Of a DNA stretch of 64,000 nucleotides, positions 35,755 through 47,800 are shown one piece after another. Origin of the DNA: Enoplolaimus lenunculus. Lineage: Eukaryota > Nematoda > Enoplea > Enoplida > Thoracostomopsidae. The notes below the pieces were generated by a model. The model had not been told where the DNA came from. It was given only the letters and a program-made list of their open reading frames with translations, and did no database searches. Where the stretch lies: contig JASANG010000266.1 of NCBI GenBank assembly GCA_030248215.1, positions 310,001 through 374,000 on the forward strand. The letters run 5' to 3'. The number at the start of each line of letters is the position of its first letter. Position 1 is the first letter of the stretch. Position numbers and translations under genes: made by a program.

Positions 35755-36305
35755 TACTGAGCGAAGCTCGGAGTTTCGAGAAGCATTTTATGTTTTGTAC
35801 TCTGGGGTCGAAAGGTGTATGTCCGTCTGTCCGTCCGAAAAGAATGTCAGGAACCGCTGAACCGATTTTGATAAACTTTTTTTTGTTTGAAAGCCAATTA
35901 TCGTGGGGTGTTAACCTGGCATTGGAGTTTTAAAATTTTAGGCCGGTTATTAGCTACAGGCAAATTTGCATAATTAGGTCTAAACTAGGACTTACTAATA
36001 CAGTTACAGACAATCTAATTTCAGCACTAAAGGGTTATTGGATGCGAGAAATCTGAATAAATTGTTTTCAAACCTGCAAAACCGATAATTGAATAGTTAG
36101 CTAATAGCCAATTTGCATATTAGCTTAACTGACAAGACAAAATTGGGTTTTTGGGTGCGAGGAATCTGAATAAATTGTTTACAAACCTCCAAAACCGACA
36201 AATGAATTGTTAGCTAATAACTCATTTGCATATAAAACTTCATTGCTTACATGTGTTCGAGCTTCGCTAATACTTACATGTAGTCCCATTACGTCTGGTA
36301 TTATA
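35755..36305 (+). mobile_element. Helitron-like minisatellite element, near-complete copy
   Basis: Starts at the GAGCGAAGCTCGGAGTTTCG module, followed by TGTCCGTCTGTCCGTCC, GAACCGATTTTGATAAACTT and GTGGGGTGTTAACC. It then has about 1.5 of the roughly 175-bp tandem units (TTTGCATATTAGCTTAA ... CAAACCTCCAAAACCGA). It ends with GTGTTCGAGCTTCGCTAATA and the short hairpin TGTAGTCCCATTACG. Short inverted motifs near both ends (GCGAAGCTC / GAGCTTCGC) and a terminal hairpin are Helentron-like. Confidence 0.6.
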
Positions 36306-36734
36306 TACAAGCTCCATACATATATAGAACCATTTCCGTTATGCAAGCTGCAAAAACATGGGCAATTTAGGGTGGTATATATTTGGCACGTGGTAGATTG
36401 AAAAGTAGAATATGATTCCTTTCCGTTTCCTATTTTCGTTCCTTGTGCTTAGCATCAGATTTTTTGTTAACGCATTTTAAGAAGATTCTCCATTACAGTA
36501 AACAAATTTCAAACCGTGTTTTATATTGTAACGTTTTGTATATCTAATAAAAGCAAACGAATTTTGGCTCAGTTTTCCCAATTTTTGTATAAAGCATAAA
36601 TCCTAGGTTTCAGAAGACCAGAAAAATGTGTCTTGTTAGATTTCTATTTAAAGAACAACTACAGAATATCAGGTTGCCACTGAAGATGAAAAACACCGGA
36701 ACTTGAGGTAAAAAATTTTGCCATACTGGGAGAT

Positions 36735-36856
36735 GAAGCAAAATCATTTTAAACGTTTATTTGTCTTGCATCAAAAGCTTGAGCGATAATGCAAGGTTAT
36801 ACTTTGGAACGTCTACTTTAAAAACTTAAGTACGCTTTAAAGTTTCGGATTCAATT
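36735..36856. mobile_element. Fragment of the CTGTAGTGACCCGAATAAG MITE family
   Basis: The stretch AAACGTTTATTTGTCTTGCA ... CAAAAGCTTGAGCGATAATG ... AAGTACGCTTTAAAG matches the interior of the copies at 9.1 and 15.6 kb. Neither end is present. Confidence 0.65.
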
Positions 36857-36889
36857 GGGATGTCGGGATATGGTCGAAGGTGGGATTTT

Positions 36890-37645
36890 AGGATTGTGCC
36901 CAAGGCTTAACCTAAGCCTAAGCTTAGGTCAAAGCCCAAGGCTAACCGTAAGCCTAAGCCTAGTCCAAAGCCTAAGATTTAGCCCAAGGGTTATTTTAAG
37001 ATTTAATTACCGTGAACCCCGCATGAGCCTAAGCCTAAGATTCAGTGGAAGAGTTATTCAAGATCTAATCCTTGTTTGTTTAAAACCTATTCATAAAGCA
37101 TCGGCTTAAGCCCAATCCAATGCTATCTGTGGTCTAATCTACGCTTAAACAAAGCCTGCTCATAAAGCCTAGCGTAAACTTAAGCGAAAGCCTATGCCTA
37201 AGCCAATGTTTAAGATGGTCAATGTATAGAACAAGGCCGGAACAGTAGTATAAGCCTATTCCTAAGCCTAAACCTAAGCAAAAAATAGTCTAAAGCTTAA
37301 ACTGACTCTATTATATTATAGTCTCTCCGGAAAACAATCCAGCCCTGTTCTATACATGGGACCCTGAGACTTAGCTCGTAATGGTCATTTATGATTTTAT
37401 CTACGTTTAAACCAATTCCTAAAGCCTCAGCGTCCTAAAAGTATGCCTAAGAATAGGCCTAAGCCTCACCCATAGACTAAGTCAAAGCCTAAGGCTAATG
37501 CATCTCTAAAATGTATATCTAAGCTTTACACCAGATGTTACGGATAAACACCTAAAAACCTAAGCCTAAGACGGAGCGTTGCATGTTCCTAAACCTAAAT
37601 CTTGAGCCAAAGGATTGCATAATCCTAAGTCTAAGCCTATGCCTA
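36890..37645. repeat. Degenerate CCTAAG (GCCTAA) hexamer block
   Basis: About 750 bp in which CCTAAG/GCCTAAG and AAAGCCTAAG recur every few bases, in irregular order and partly inverted (GCTTAGG). It is the densest of several such blocks; smaller ones are at 1.58, 6.4, 8.26, 12.6, 15.1, 15.4, 26.1 and 63.5 kb. The perfect hexamer is the complement of TTAGGC. Confidence 0.8.
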
Positions 37646-38298
37646 AGGTATGGCTTTCGATGAATTTTATTGAAATCGCAAAATCCTAAAATCCCACCAC
37701 AAACAAAAAGTATCAATTTTTTTAGTTGGGACGGTGGGATTTTGGGACGGCACTCAACTATGCATGGGCCTACGTTTTTAAGAAAATAAACGGAGCGACC
37801 TGTTTGCATATATTAAATTCAGAAAATCAATTCTTGGATATGACAATTTTTAAGCTGTTTAAAGCTATTAAATGCTAAAAATATTAGACAGGACACAACC
37901 AGAGGTATACCTCCGGCTCTAGCAGAAAATCGGCCTCCGGCTCCGCCAGAATTTGTTAGTTTTGGCAAAAACCTCTGATGTGTTGTTGATTTTAAGCTTA
38001 TTTTATACGATTCTTGCCTATACATATTATTTCTTTATATTGTGCCATAAGTTAAAACGACACGCGTCAAACAGGTAAATTTTGTAATATCTATGCAAAA
38101 ATTCACTACCGAAATTCATGAGCCAGAGTTGATTTTTTAACGGATCCGGAGGCAGACCTGCGGTTGTACCGTAATATATCTTGCATAATTTCATTATATA
38201 TGTTGCAATCGTTCGAGGTGAATTTTAGTTACAAAATGAATTCAAAATCTTAAAAAGTTTGGCGTATATATCCCCAAATTTAAAAATAAGACGGTGAA

Positions 38299-38432
38299 CA
38301 GGGTGCACCCGGAGGTGAAAAATACCGGAGCCGGTGCTCAACGAAACTTGCCGGAGCCGGAGATGAGGCGAAAATTTTTGTTAATATTTTGATTACCGTT
38401 TCCGCTATTCTTTACCATCTGTTTGCACCCTG
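38299..38432. mobile_element. Short hAT-type MITE
   Basis: A 134-bp element starts CAGGGTGCACCCGGAG and ends CTGTTTGCACCCTG, with ACCGGAGCCGG and CCGGAGCCGGAG inside. Flanks share GTGAA, but a clean 8-bp duplication is not evident. Confidence 0.6.
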
Positions 38433-39465
38433 GTGAATAGTCCCACAATACTACGTCGAAGCTGACAAAAAATCGCTCAGGAATATAGCACAACAAATAT
38501 TTTTAAACGAATACTGAACTAATAAACACGTCATACACTTGTCCTCGCAAAGTTGTATGTCAACCTTGAGACTAATAAAAAATTATAAATGTTAATATTT
38601 CTGAAAAGCAAATCAGTCAATCCATGTGTTGCAGAAGTTTCTCGAATTGGTTTTAGACATGTCTCAGCGTTTAAAACTCCAAAAATTGCTTCACAGATAA
38701 AAACCAAAACTGCTCGACATAGCCACTTCTGAAACAAAACGTGGACTTTATTTCGATGAAAATCCGTGGACTTGTATTTCGGTGAAAATTCGGCATTGAT
38801 GTGATATATAACTTAAAATTTTTGGCAAATCTTAAATTACTGCTATGCTCGGGTTAACAAATAAGATAGGTTGAAATAGAATCAACATACACACTATTGT
38901 CATTTTATCTAGCTATGTTTACAGGTCACACAACTAGCAGCTGCCAATTGCCGATACCTTCTGTCTGACTGATCTATGTATATCTTTGTTTTGATTTTAA
39001 ATAACGGTGACGTGCCGCCCGAACATCTACGTATATAACTCCAGTGCTACCCGTAACTGTATCCGAATACAAATTGCTGCATTGGTGACCACCAAACATC
39101 ATGTAGCATACGGAAAAATCTTGATTTCAACTCACACGTGTGAACTAAGCTGTACACGCAAAAAACAACTATAAACAAATATCACAACGAACAATAACGA
39201 ACGGGATACCAGTTATTAGTTTTGATGCGGTGGCATTGTGTCGGCATTGAAACAAGTAATCAGTTTACGGAAATTTGAAAAATGCAAGGTTCGGATTCAG
39301 CTAATTAACAATGATTTCGGATTCGGTCCAATCATGGACTCGGCACCACCCTGGCGTCTTACGGCGCTTCAAAGAGCTAGACGAAGTTTATAGACTATAA
39401 AATTACTTAAAATCCAATGTCTTACAATAGAACTTCTGTGTAGCCTATATAACGAGCGCCACAAG

Positions 39466-39560
39466 TAATGCTTCAGCGGACGACCGAAACTGTAGCGGAA
39501 CTCTCGGCGCAGCGGGTAACAAGTTTCGCTGTGCTGAATTACCCGAGAGAAGCAAATGAT
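39466..39560. repeat. Dispersed repeat, inverted relative to 13270-13350
   Basis: ATGCTTCAGCGGACGACCG and ACTCTCGGCGCAGCGGGTAA are the reverse complement of the block at 13.3 kb. The open frame running through it (39468-39707) is therefore unlikely to be a gene. Confidence 0.6.
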
Positions 39561-40176
39561 TGGCTACACAATCGTTCAACAGTACATATATACAGCAAAG
39601 ACGGAATCACTATTGAAACAAGTTCAGATCACAGATTCATTACTCAGCGTATACGTAGACATCTATTTTGTAGTTTATGTACAGGCATTTTCAAAGCGCA
39701 AATATAAATTGTTAATAACGGTTTGATTACATGGCTGTATTCCAACGGCATCCAACAATTATATGTTATATCACTGTAGTTTTACAAATAAACAAGAGCC
39801 AATAGCTACCATCTAGGTATCCGAGATAACAACACGAGTCGTGAATGTCAACAGTTAAGTCAGCGCACTGCAAATGCGGTATTCAGAAACAATTGAAGAC
39901 CCCATAAACAATTTGAGATTAATGAAGATAATCCATTATTAAAATACAACCTGTAATTCTAACTGTCATATAGTCTAACTGCACAAACAACCGAGCAACC
40001 ATCCTGAATGTCGAGGAATATTTGAATTCGAATTTTAACACCGAAAAATTCCAACCATTTATAGAAAATATCGCACGCAGTGCATGCAATACATGTGGTT
40101 TCCTGAAGATCGCAAAAATATTGGAGGTTGCTAATTTAACGCTCTAACCAAAGGAGACTAGTCGTAGCACAAAGAA

Positions 40177-41825
40177 TCAAGGCCACCTCGTGGCGCCTGT
40201 AACACCATTTCCGGCTCTTCGCAATTCACCTTCCATGGCTGCTTTCAACAAATCTGGATTGTACAATTGTTGTTGAAGATTATGCTGCTGCTGTTGTTGT
40301 TGCACGGGGGTTGTTCCAGTAGTAGCGGATCCAACAATAGCTTGGCTGTGAGCTCCGTGTTGCGCTGGTAACAGTTTCATTTGCTGTTGTTGCTGCTGTA
40401 TTACTATCGCCGCGCGTAACAACGCATCCATTTGTGTTGGTGCAATTTGTTGCTGCTGTGTTAATTGATGTGGCGGACCAATTCCTCCGGCGGATACAAT
40501 TTTTGGCTCTGTAGCTATTGGAGCGATTCTGCCACCTACCTGATTACTACTGTGTACACTGTAGGATGTCACTGAATTATTTCCCATTAGCTGAGACCAT
40601 GCAACTGAACTATTATTAAGGTTCCCTGGTAAGTTAGACAAAGACAAAGCCAGTCCTTGCTGAATGGGATACTGTTGCTGCTGCTGCGGCTGTTGTTGTT
40701 GTTGTTGTTGTTGCGCCTGGCGACCTTGTAGCAGTAGTTGTTGCTGTTGCTGCTGATATGCTGCTAATATAGCGGTCGCAGCGCCGGCAATATCACTGTT
40801 ACCCAAACTTCCAGAAGTACCTGCTGCATTAAGCAATCCAGGAACTAAACTCGAAAGGCTGCTTAACGTTTCAGCTGTAGCCCCAGCAGCAACCGCGTTC
40901 ACATTGCTATGCCCTGACGGCGCTAGATTAAACTGTCTTGTATCACCCACTGCTGCCAATAGGGCGGCCGAAGTGGCAGTAATTGGCCGGTTCGAATCTC
41001 TGCTTAAATCATGTTCAATTTCGGGTAGTGCAGAAGGAACAGATAGTTGCTGTTGGTTATGGAATGAGCTATTCGGTGGAAGCGGCTGCGATGGCATTTG
41101 TGATAATATTCCTGCGCTGTGTGGCAACTGTTGCGCTTGCTGGCGTAAACTTCCGTCATTACGTGCAGCAGCTAATACGCTAAGTTGTTGCTGTAGTCCA
41201 CTAAGAAGTGTCGATGCAGTTGCTACGGTCGTTTGTGGATAGCTGGCTTGTGATGACGCGTTTCCTGAACCAATTCTGGGAAAAGTCGCTGAAATTTCAT
41301 TAGTCCGAGCCGGTTCTGTCGCGCTGGTTGTACTATTCGTAGTTGCACTTGATGCAGGCGTGCTCGTTGCGCTACTTTGAAACGGGTGCTGTGGTATTAC
41401 AGTTCCACCTGCTGTCCTTGCGGCATGCGTCTGTTGTTGTTGTTGTTGTTGTTGCTGCTGCTGCTGTTGTTGTTGCTGCTGTTGTTTCTGTTGTAATTGT
41501 TGTGATTGTAGATGTAGTTGCTGTTGATGTTGCGGCTGTTGTATCTGATGTTGCTGATAATGGTACGATCCAGGCTGCTGACTTGCGGATGTACCTGAGC
41601 TATGCGTATTATTTGCAGCAGCAACAGCCGAGAGCAACCGATCATATTCAGCTGCTGCGACACGCTGTAAACTTGTATCACCAGACTGAACGGCAGCTGC
41701 ACACAATGATAAAAAGCTCGATGGCGCCGGCGTTGAACATGATGATTGTGTACCAACTAAAGAAGTAGACGCAACCGAGAATGACGTCTGTTTTGAGTTT
41801 GAAACTACGTTACTTTGTTTTGAAC
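40177..41825 (-). CDS. AUTS2: AUTS2-family terminal exon, Gln/Ser-rich C-terminus
   Basis: 1649 nt starting after TTTTAGCAG and ending at the TGA at 40177-40179; 549 codons. It holds Gln tracts (up to about 18 Q near 41440-41500 and 11 or more near 40690) encoded by mixed CAA/CAG, and closes with NPDLLKAAMEGELRRAGNG...ATRWP. Apart from the Gln tracts the region is Ser/Thr/Ala-rich and probably disordered. No catalytic domain. Confidence 0.85.
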
Positions 41826-44800
41826 CTGCTAAAACCAATGCAATAGAAATGCGACCGACAAATAGATTATTTCAAAACAATCTTTGACTACGATACTACT
41901 TTATCGTGTAGGGGCTGAGTGCAGACTCGTTATTTTAGTTAACATTCTGGCCAGTTACAACCACTCTTTAAAACCGAATATCGTCCGATTTCGAATAGAG
42001 GAATCGGATTCAAATACGCACAGCTTAATTTTGCATGATCACGCAACGCTTACCTAACCTTGTGCATTCTTGAAACATTACCAACGTTTCTAGAGCCATA
42101 GTTTACTCAACAGTTTATCCCACCCGAGGGTCTTATGTTAGGCTAAACCATTAAAATCCAAACACAAGCTTGAAATTTCGGTAAACTAGTTGTTCGGTTC
42201 CTATACTAAAGAATTATAATGAACCAACAGTTTTGATGTGGCTATTGAAAATTTAACAACTTAAATTCTAATCATACTACATTATTTGAGCCACTTAAAT
42301 GTTTCATACCTTTAATAGCGCTACCAGTTAGTGAATCACCTGTTAAAACGGGTGTTTGTTGTTCAGCACGGGTACGCGATAAAGATCTTTGCGCATGTTG
42401 CGATGACTGTTGATGACTGGGTGTTAAACCACTCGTAGTAGATGGATAATAATTTTGTTCCATTTGTCGTTGTTGCTGATTATGATGTGCAATAAGTTCG
42501 TTCTGTTCTTTTTGCAATTGCTGTTGTTTATGAAGCTCTCGATATTGGTTTTTTTGCAGTCGAAGTTGTTGTTGTTGTTGTTGTTGTTGTTGCTGCTGTT
42601 GTTGTTTTTGTTGCTGCTCTTGTAGTTGCAATTGATGCCCAAACGGCAAATTAACGGTATTATAACTTTGCTTATTTGTATCTATAATTAAAATAAAAAA
42701 TGCTCAAACTTGAACCACAGAAACTGTCGATTGACACGTCAGAGTTCATGTTGTATAAGCTAAGTTCAATCTTACGGTTTCAGTGAGAGTCCCGTGCGTT
42801 TTGAAACACCAAACGTACCCAAAATTCGCGAATGCCCACCAGTATCTGCCGTAATTGTATACAACGATTGTTGTGGTTCTCCATGGTCTTCACTTATATG
42901 CTGAAATCAAGAAAGAAGGAGTACAGCAAGAATGGCACATTTTATGTATTTAGTTTATATTATAAACGATTACAATCAACGATTCTGAGCCGTGTCACAT
43001 AGAGATGTCCCAGGACCAGGATTTTAACCAGAGCCAGGACCCGAGAACCGATACAGGAGCCAGCAAAATACACTAAACATAAAATTTTATGTATCTTTTG
43101 CGTAGGCATGTACCCGGGAGCCAGGGTGCAACCGGAATTACAATTTACCGGAATCGGAATTTGAAAATTTTACCGGAGCCGGAACCGGAAAGTGAAAACT
43201 GCATTTCACCAAAAATTTCATTTTAATCGTATTTTTTGCTCTGTTATTTGTGAAGCAACCTTAGTCGAACATAGGTATTTTATTTGTTGTATTTTAGATT
43301 TTCGTCGTCGACTGAAGTGAAATCCACCATCAATGGCTTATATTCGGAGTATATACAAGTGGCTTTCAAAAGAGATTCTTAAAAATTAGCAAAGCAGAGA
43401 TAACGGCCAAATTATAACACCTGAATTTTTAAATCCGGTAAAAATTTACCGGAACCGGAAGGTGAAAACATGCCGGAACCGGAATTCCGGTTGCACCCTG
43501 CCGGGAGCATGGTACGTTTTTATCATATCGCGTCATGCGACATTTTGTTGATACTCTTATGTTGCGCACTTACTGTTAGTGCTTTTGTTATTTAGAATAT
43601 CGCGACACGCGGCATTTTGCGTATGGTAATGTAATTAACTTACTATGCTGCGTTCGGATTCTGGCTAAATTGTTCCAAGGTACATTTTGCTTAGACATGT
43701 GTAGATACTTACTGCATAGCTGTTGTAGTGTTTACAAAACAAATTTACACAACAGCAATGCTTTGCTATGTGAACGTGCACATCGGCGTATAATGCTTAG
43801 TTTTACACCAAATCTGTGTACCTCTTTCTCTTCAAATTTTCAAAAATATAGTGCGTATATGTACTACTATGATAATGTCTACAAAAACTGATAACTCAAG
43901 AATTCGTGTTTCTGAAGCCGATTAGCAACCTTTTGCGTTTAGCATTCGAGCGGATAAGTAAATTTTTTGCGGTAGTGACGATAAAAGTTCTAATTGATTA
44001 CATGTCTAAAACAAAGTATTCACGCCAATTTGGATAATCTAGCAGCACACCAAAGGAATTATTCGGTCATCGCTGATGTATATTATGCATGATATAATAC
44101 TAACATTTCCACAATTTACAGTTTTGAACACTTGAACTCAAACTCAGTAATGCATACTGAGCATTATAAAAAGTAATATACATCACACCTGACAAAACTG
44201 TTTTAAAATTTGAATCGGTAAGAACAATATAAACCTCGAAGGTACGGTGCTAAATAATTCAACATGTCCGGGACGAAAACAACACTGACCTGCCGGACAG
44301 GAGACTGTTTCACTGATGCTAGCTTTGCCGACTGGCCAACAAGAGCGTTGGCCGATGCGTGTTTGGTCGGTGTATGTGAATACAACAGTGGATCAGGAAC
44401 AACACTAGTAGAACTTGCGCTGGTTAAAGGTAGCGTACAACCTGTATAAAACAAAGTGAACAGTAATAATAAAATGAAGAAGTTCTTCATGCTTAACTTT
44501 TTAAATGTAAAATGTAGCCTCGGTAAAGTGCTACGTCACAAAATATTATAATAACATAAGTGCTCAGACGATAAAATTGACCCCAGTTACGCATATAGCA
44601 TATTTCAGATATATTAGCATAAATGTATTGTTTGACATTCAATGGAAAAAACTATTCATTCAAATACTTAGTATTAGGTTTACATTTTTACCTCAAAATT
44701 CTAAAACAAAGAAATGTTCCTAAGGTGAAGTTTCGAGAAGCACGTGCTTTTGTTTGCAGATATCTACGCTAAAAACATTATCTGTTAATACGATAGATTT

Positions 44801-47800
44801 GTAACTCGTTTTCTAACCCTGTTAAATTAAGTGAAAACCACTTGACAATTACCTTCTCTTTGATAAGAATCGTGACTAGATCCAGACTGATACGAAGCCA
44901 CAACACATTTGCTAGAACCACCTGTTTGATGCTTCGATACATGAGGAACTGCATGACCTAGATATTAAACTACCAATCATGTACTAAACCCTCGAACCAA
45001 GAAAAACAGTTCGTAAACCACAAAACAATACTATATATTTAACATTTTAATAGAATGTGTTGAATATATTGATACCGACACGCACTAATATGCTGCTTAT
45101 CACACACGCATCTTTTACCACAAAATCTTTGCTTTTCTCATGAAGCTGTTTCAGTGAAAAGTAAGGTCAAAACAATAAACAGACAAATAACTTTTCTTTA
45201 CGTATTATACAACATTCACCTACACCTTATACATCGCTCAGCCGCAACCATAGCGATAACCATGCATCGCTTATCATAACATTTCACAATGAAAAAAGAA
45301 CGTTACTTATAGAATTTTTTATTCAATTGAGTATCCGGATACATACGAACTCTGAGTTCAGTAACCAAAGCGTATCATTTTACCTGTTCCTCCTGGGTAT
45401 GAACTAGCATCAAGATACGGTTTGGTTAAAGAATCGCGTGGCGAACGCAAATTATTTTGTTCAATTTGTTGTTGGTGTTGTTGCTGCAATTGCTCATGAA
45501 ACTGAGCAGAACGTAATGTGTTAATATCAAGCTGTTGTATCTGACTTCTCTGATGAAAATGATGTTTTGTGAGGCTAGTGTTTACGAACGTTTGAGATCT
45601 AAACAAAATTCTATTACAAGAAGACGAAAATACAAGACATTATTAATAATCTAGATGTCTATTTATAAGAATTCACTGCATGGTCTACAACCGTGATCTA
45701 AAATAGCAGTGTATAATGTTATTTTCGACGCCGCCATGATCATTCGTATTTTTACGTGCTTATTATCAGTTCTCGGTAATCGATTCTTTCATAGGCTTGG
45801 ATATAATAATATAAGCGTTAATAGTATGTACGCTAAAAGACATATTGATTTAAAGCATGGTAATGGCCCGGTTTGTAAAAAGTATGGGCTTTGAAAAATG
45901 CAGTTACGATTCCGGTATAAATTTCCTGTTCACTTTTCGGTATAATTCAGTTCTGTTTTGTACCCTGTCACCATATTATCAACGTGTTTTAAATTTGTAA
46001 CAAATTTCATTTTAATTTCGTTTGCTGTTTACATAATACGATGCTGCCGGTTTCAAGTTCTTTTGACCAATACTACAGTTGTTTCTCCCAGCAAAAGGTC
46101 ATCAATTAAATACCATAATGTATTGACTTTAAAATACCTTAAACCCGTTTAAATTATATTTCACAACCGGTTTTTGATATCAACTTACTCTTGTTGCCTC
46201 TGCTGTATCATATGCTGATACTGCAGTTGGTCTGTCGTTGGTGTTTTGTTGCTGATTGATGAACCAACTTCATGATGCACACTGGTAGGAATTCGTTCGA
46301 CACCTGCAACGGGAGGAACACTTGGAGCCACGTGCACAGGCATAGACGTTTGCGCCTGATTTGCTGTATTTTCGCGTGGCAAAACGCCACGCAATAACGC
46401 TAATTGTTGTTGCTGCTGTTGAATTAAAGCTGCTGCCGCATCGTCAGCCAACACTTCTCCAAATGGACGGGCTTCAGTTGCGCGTTGCAAGACTGCAGTT
46501 GTTATCGGGGTAGACGAGAGCTGTTCGGCGTACCCTGGTGTTATATTGGTTACTGTAGTTACCGGGGTTGTTGTCTGAGACGTTTTATTTGCCGGATCAG
46601 CACCGCTGACCCCTGCCGATAGTGAATTTAAATGTGTCGGCTTCAGTTGAGCTGTATAGTGCAAACGTTGCTCTTGTTGCTGTTTTTGCTGATCTTGATT
46701 GCGCAACCTACCAGCTGCTACTGAAGTATTGTCTGGCAGAGGCTTGTACTGTTCTTTATTTTTTTGCTCACTCGCACTTCGCGACGCGGATGTTGGTTCG
46801 CTATGCAAACGAGAGATACTGGCGATTCCAGCATCCGATCCAAATTGTCTTACGTTCGTTGCAGTACTCTGTTCCAGGTTTATGACGCTGTAGTTGCTTC
46901 GCAGATTTTGACCATTTGCGCTGCAACCTGTGGACTGCACCAGACCACGAAACGCTCCGTGACCCGCAGATATACCATGACTTTTCGGTAATGATTGATT
47001 TGAACAAAATCCCAACGTATCACTATTGCCACTATTTGAAGCGGCTGCCGCTGCTGCGCTATGTAAGGATTGTACGAGCGCTTGATTTTGACGTTTGCTT
47101 AATTCCCAAGCAATTTGAACGTGCATCGCGCACCATCGGCCACGTTTCTAAATTATCAAAAACCTTGTACGCACACATAAACGAATATGGAATTTTATGT
47201 AAAATCTATCATATGACACAACTTCCTTCAGCGAATAACTAGAACTAAAAAATGCTATACAATCCACTTTATTAGCAATCATTTTGCTTAATTGGGCACA
47301 ATGACACAACTTCCTTCAGCGAATAACTAGAACTAAAAAATGCTATACAATCCACTTTATTAGCAATCAATTTGCTTAATTGGGCACAGTCTTACTGAAT
47401 GAAAATACGAAGCAGAACAGGTCAAATCAGCTTGCAAGTTTACAGTGCATTTTCCGACAAAATGTAGGTACGTAATACCAATTCTTAAAACATTGTTATC
47501 CAATAGTTAATCTCAAATAATCAGTTTGGGAAAACAAACCTTATTTGGGGCGCTGGAAATACACAATGTTGGAGGTCTAGATAAGGGACCCAAATTGAGC
47601 GGAGGATAGTGGCTTTGTTGATGGTGTTTTTCGGACTTAATCGATACATTTTGCGAGTCCTGAACAGGCGTCATTGCAACCGGGGCGGCAACAGACTGTA
47701 ATTTTGGTGCTTCCAATGGTTGTCTCGAAATGTGACTAGAACCACTGTGCAGCTGAGCACGTTGTGGCTCAAACTGCATTTGTGAGGCTATTACCGGGCG

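Larger units (their letters stand above)
37646..40176. other. Space between the two gene ends, repeats only
   Basis: Includes CCGGCTCC-rich hAT-like remnants (37900-37965, 38130-38175), a small MITE at 38299-38432 and a dispersed repeat at 39466-39560. A poly(A) site for the minus-strand gene was not identified. Confidence 0.4.

Noticed and set aside
36890-37645. Interpretation as a true interstitial telomere
   Set aside because: Units are too irregular and occur in both orientations at many places; no run of perfect TTAGGC or TTAGGG.
39468-39707. 79-codon plus-strand frame
   Set aside because: It starts inside a dispersed repeat also found inverted at 13270-13350; no motif.
40904-41768. 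Plus-strand frames opposite the AUTS2-family last exon
   Set aside because: Shadows of the CAG-rich exon on the minus strand.
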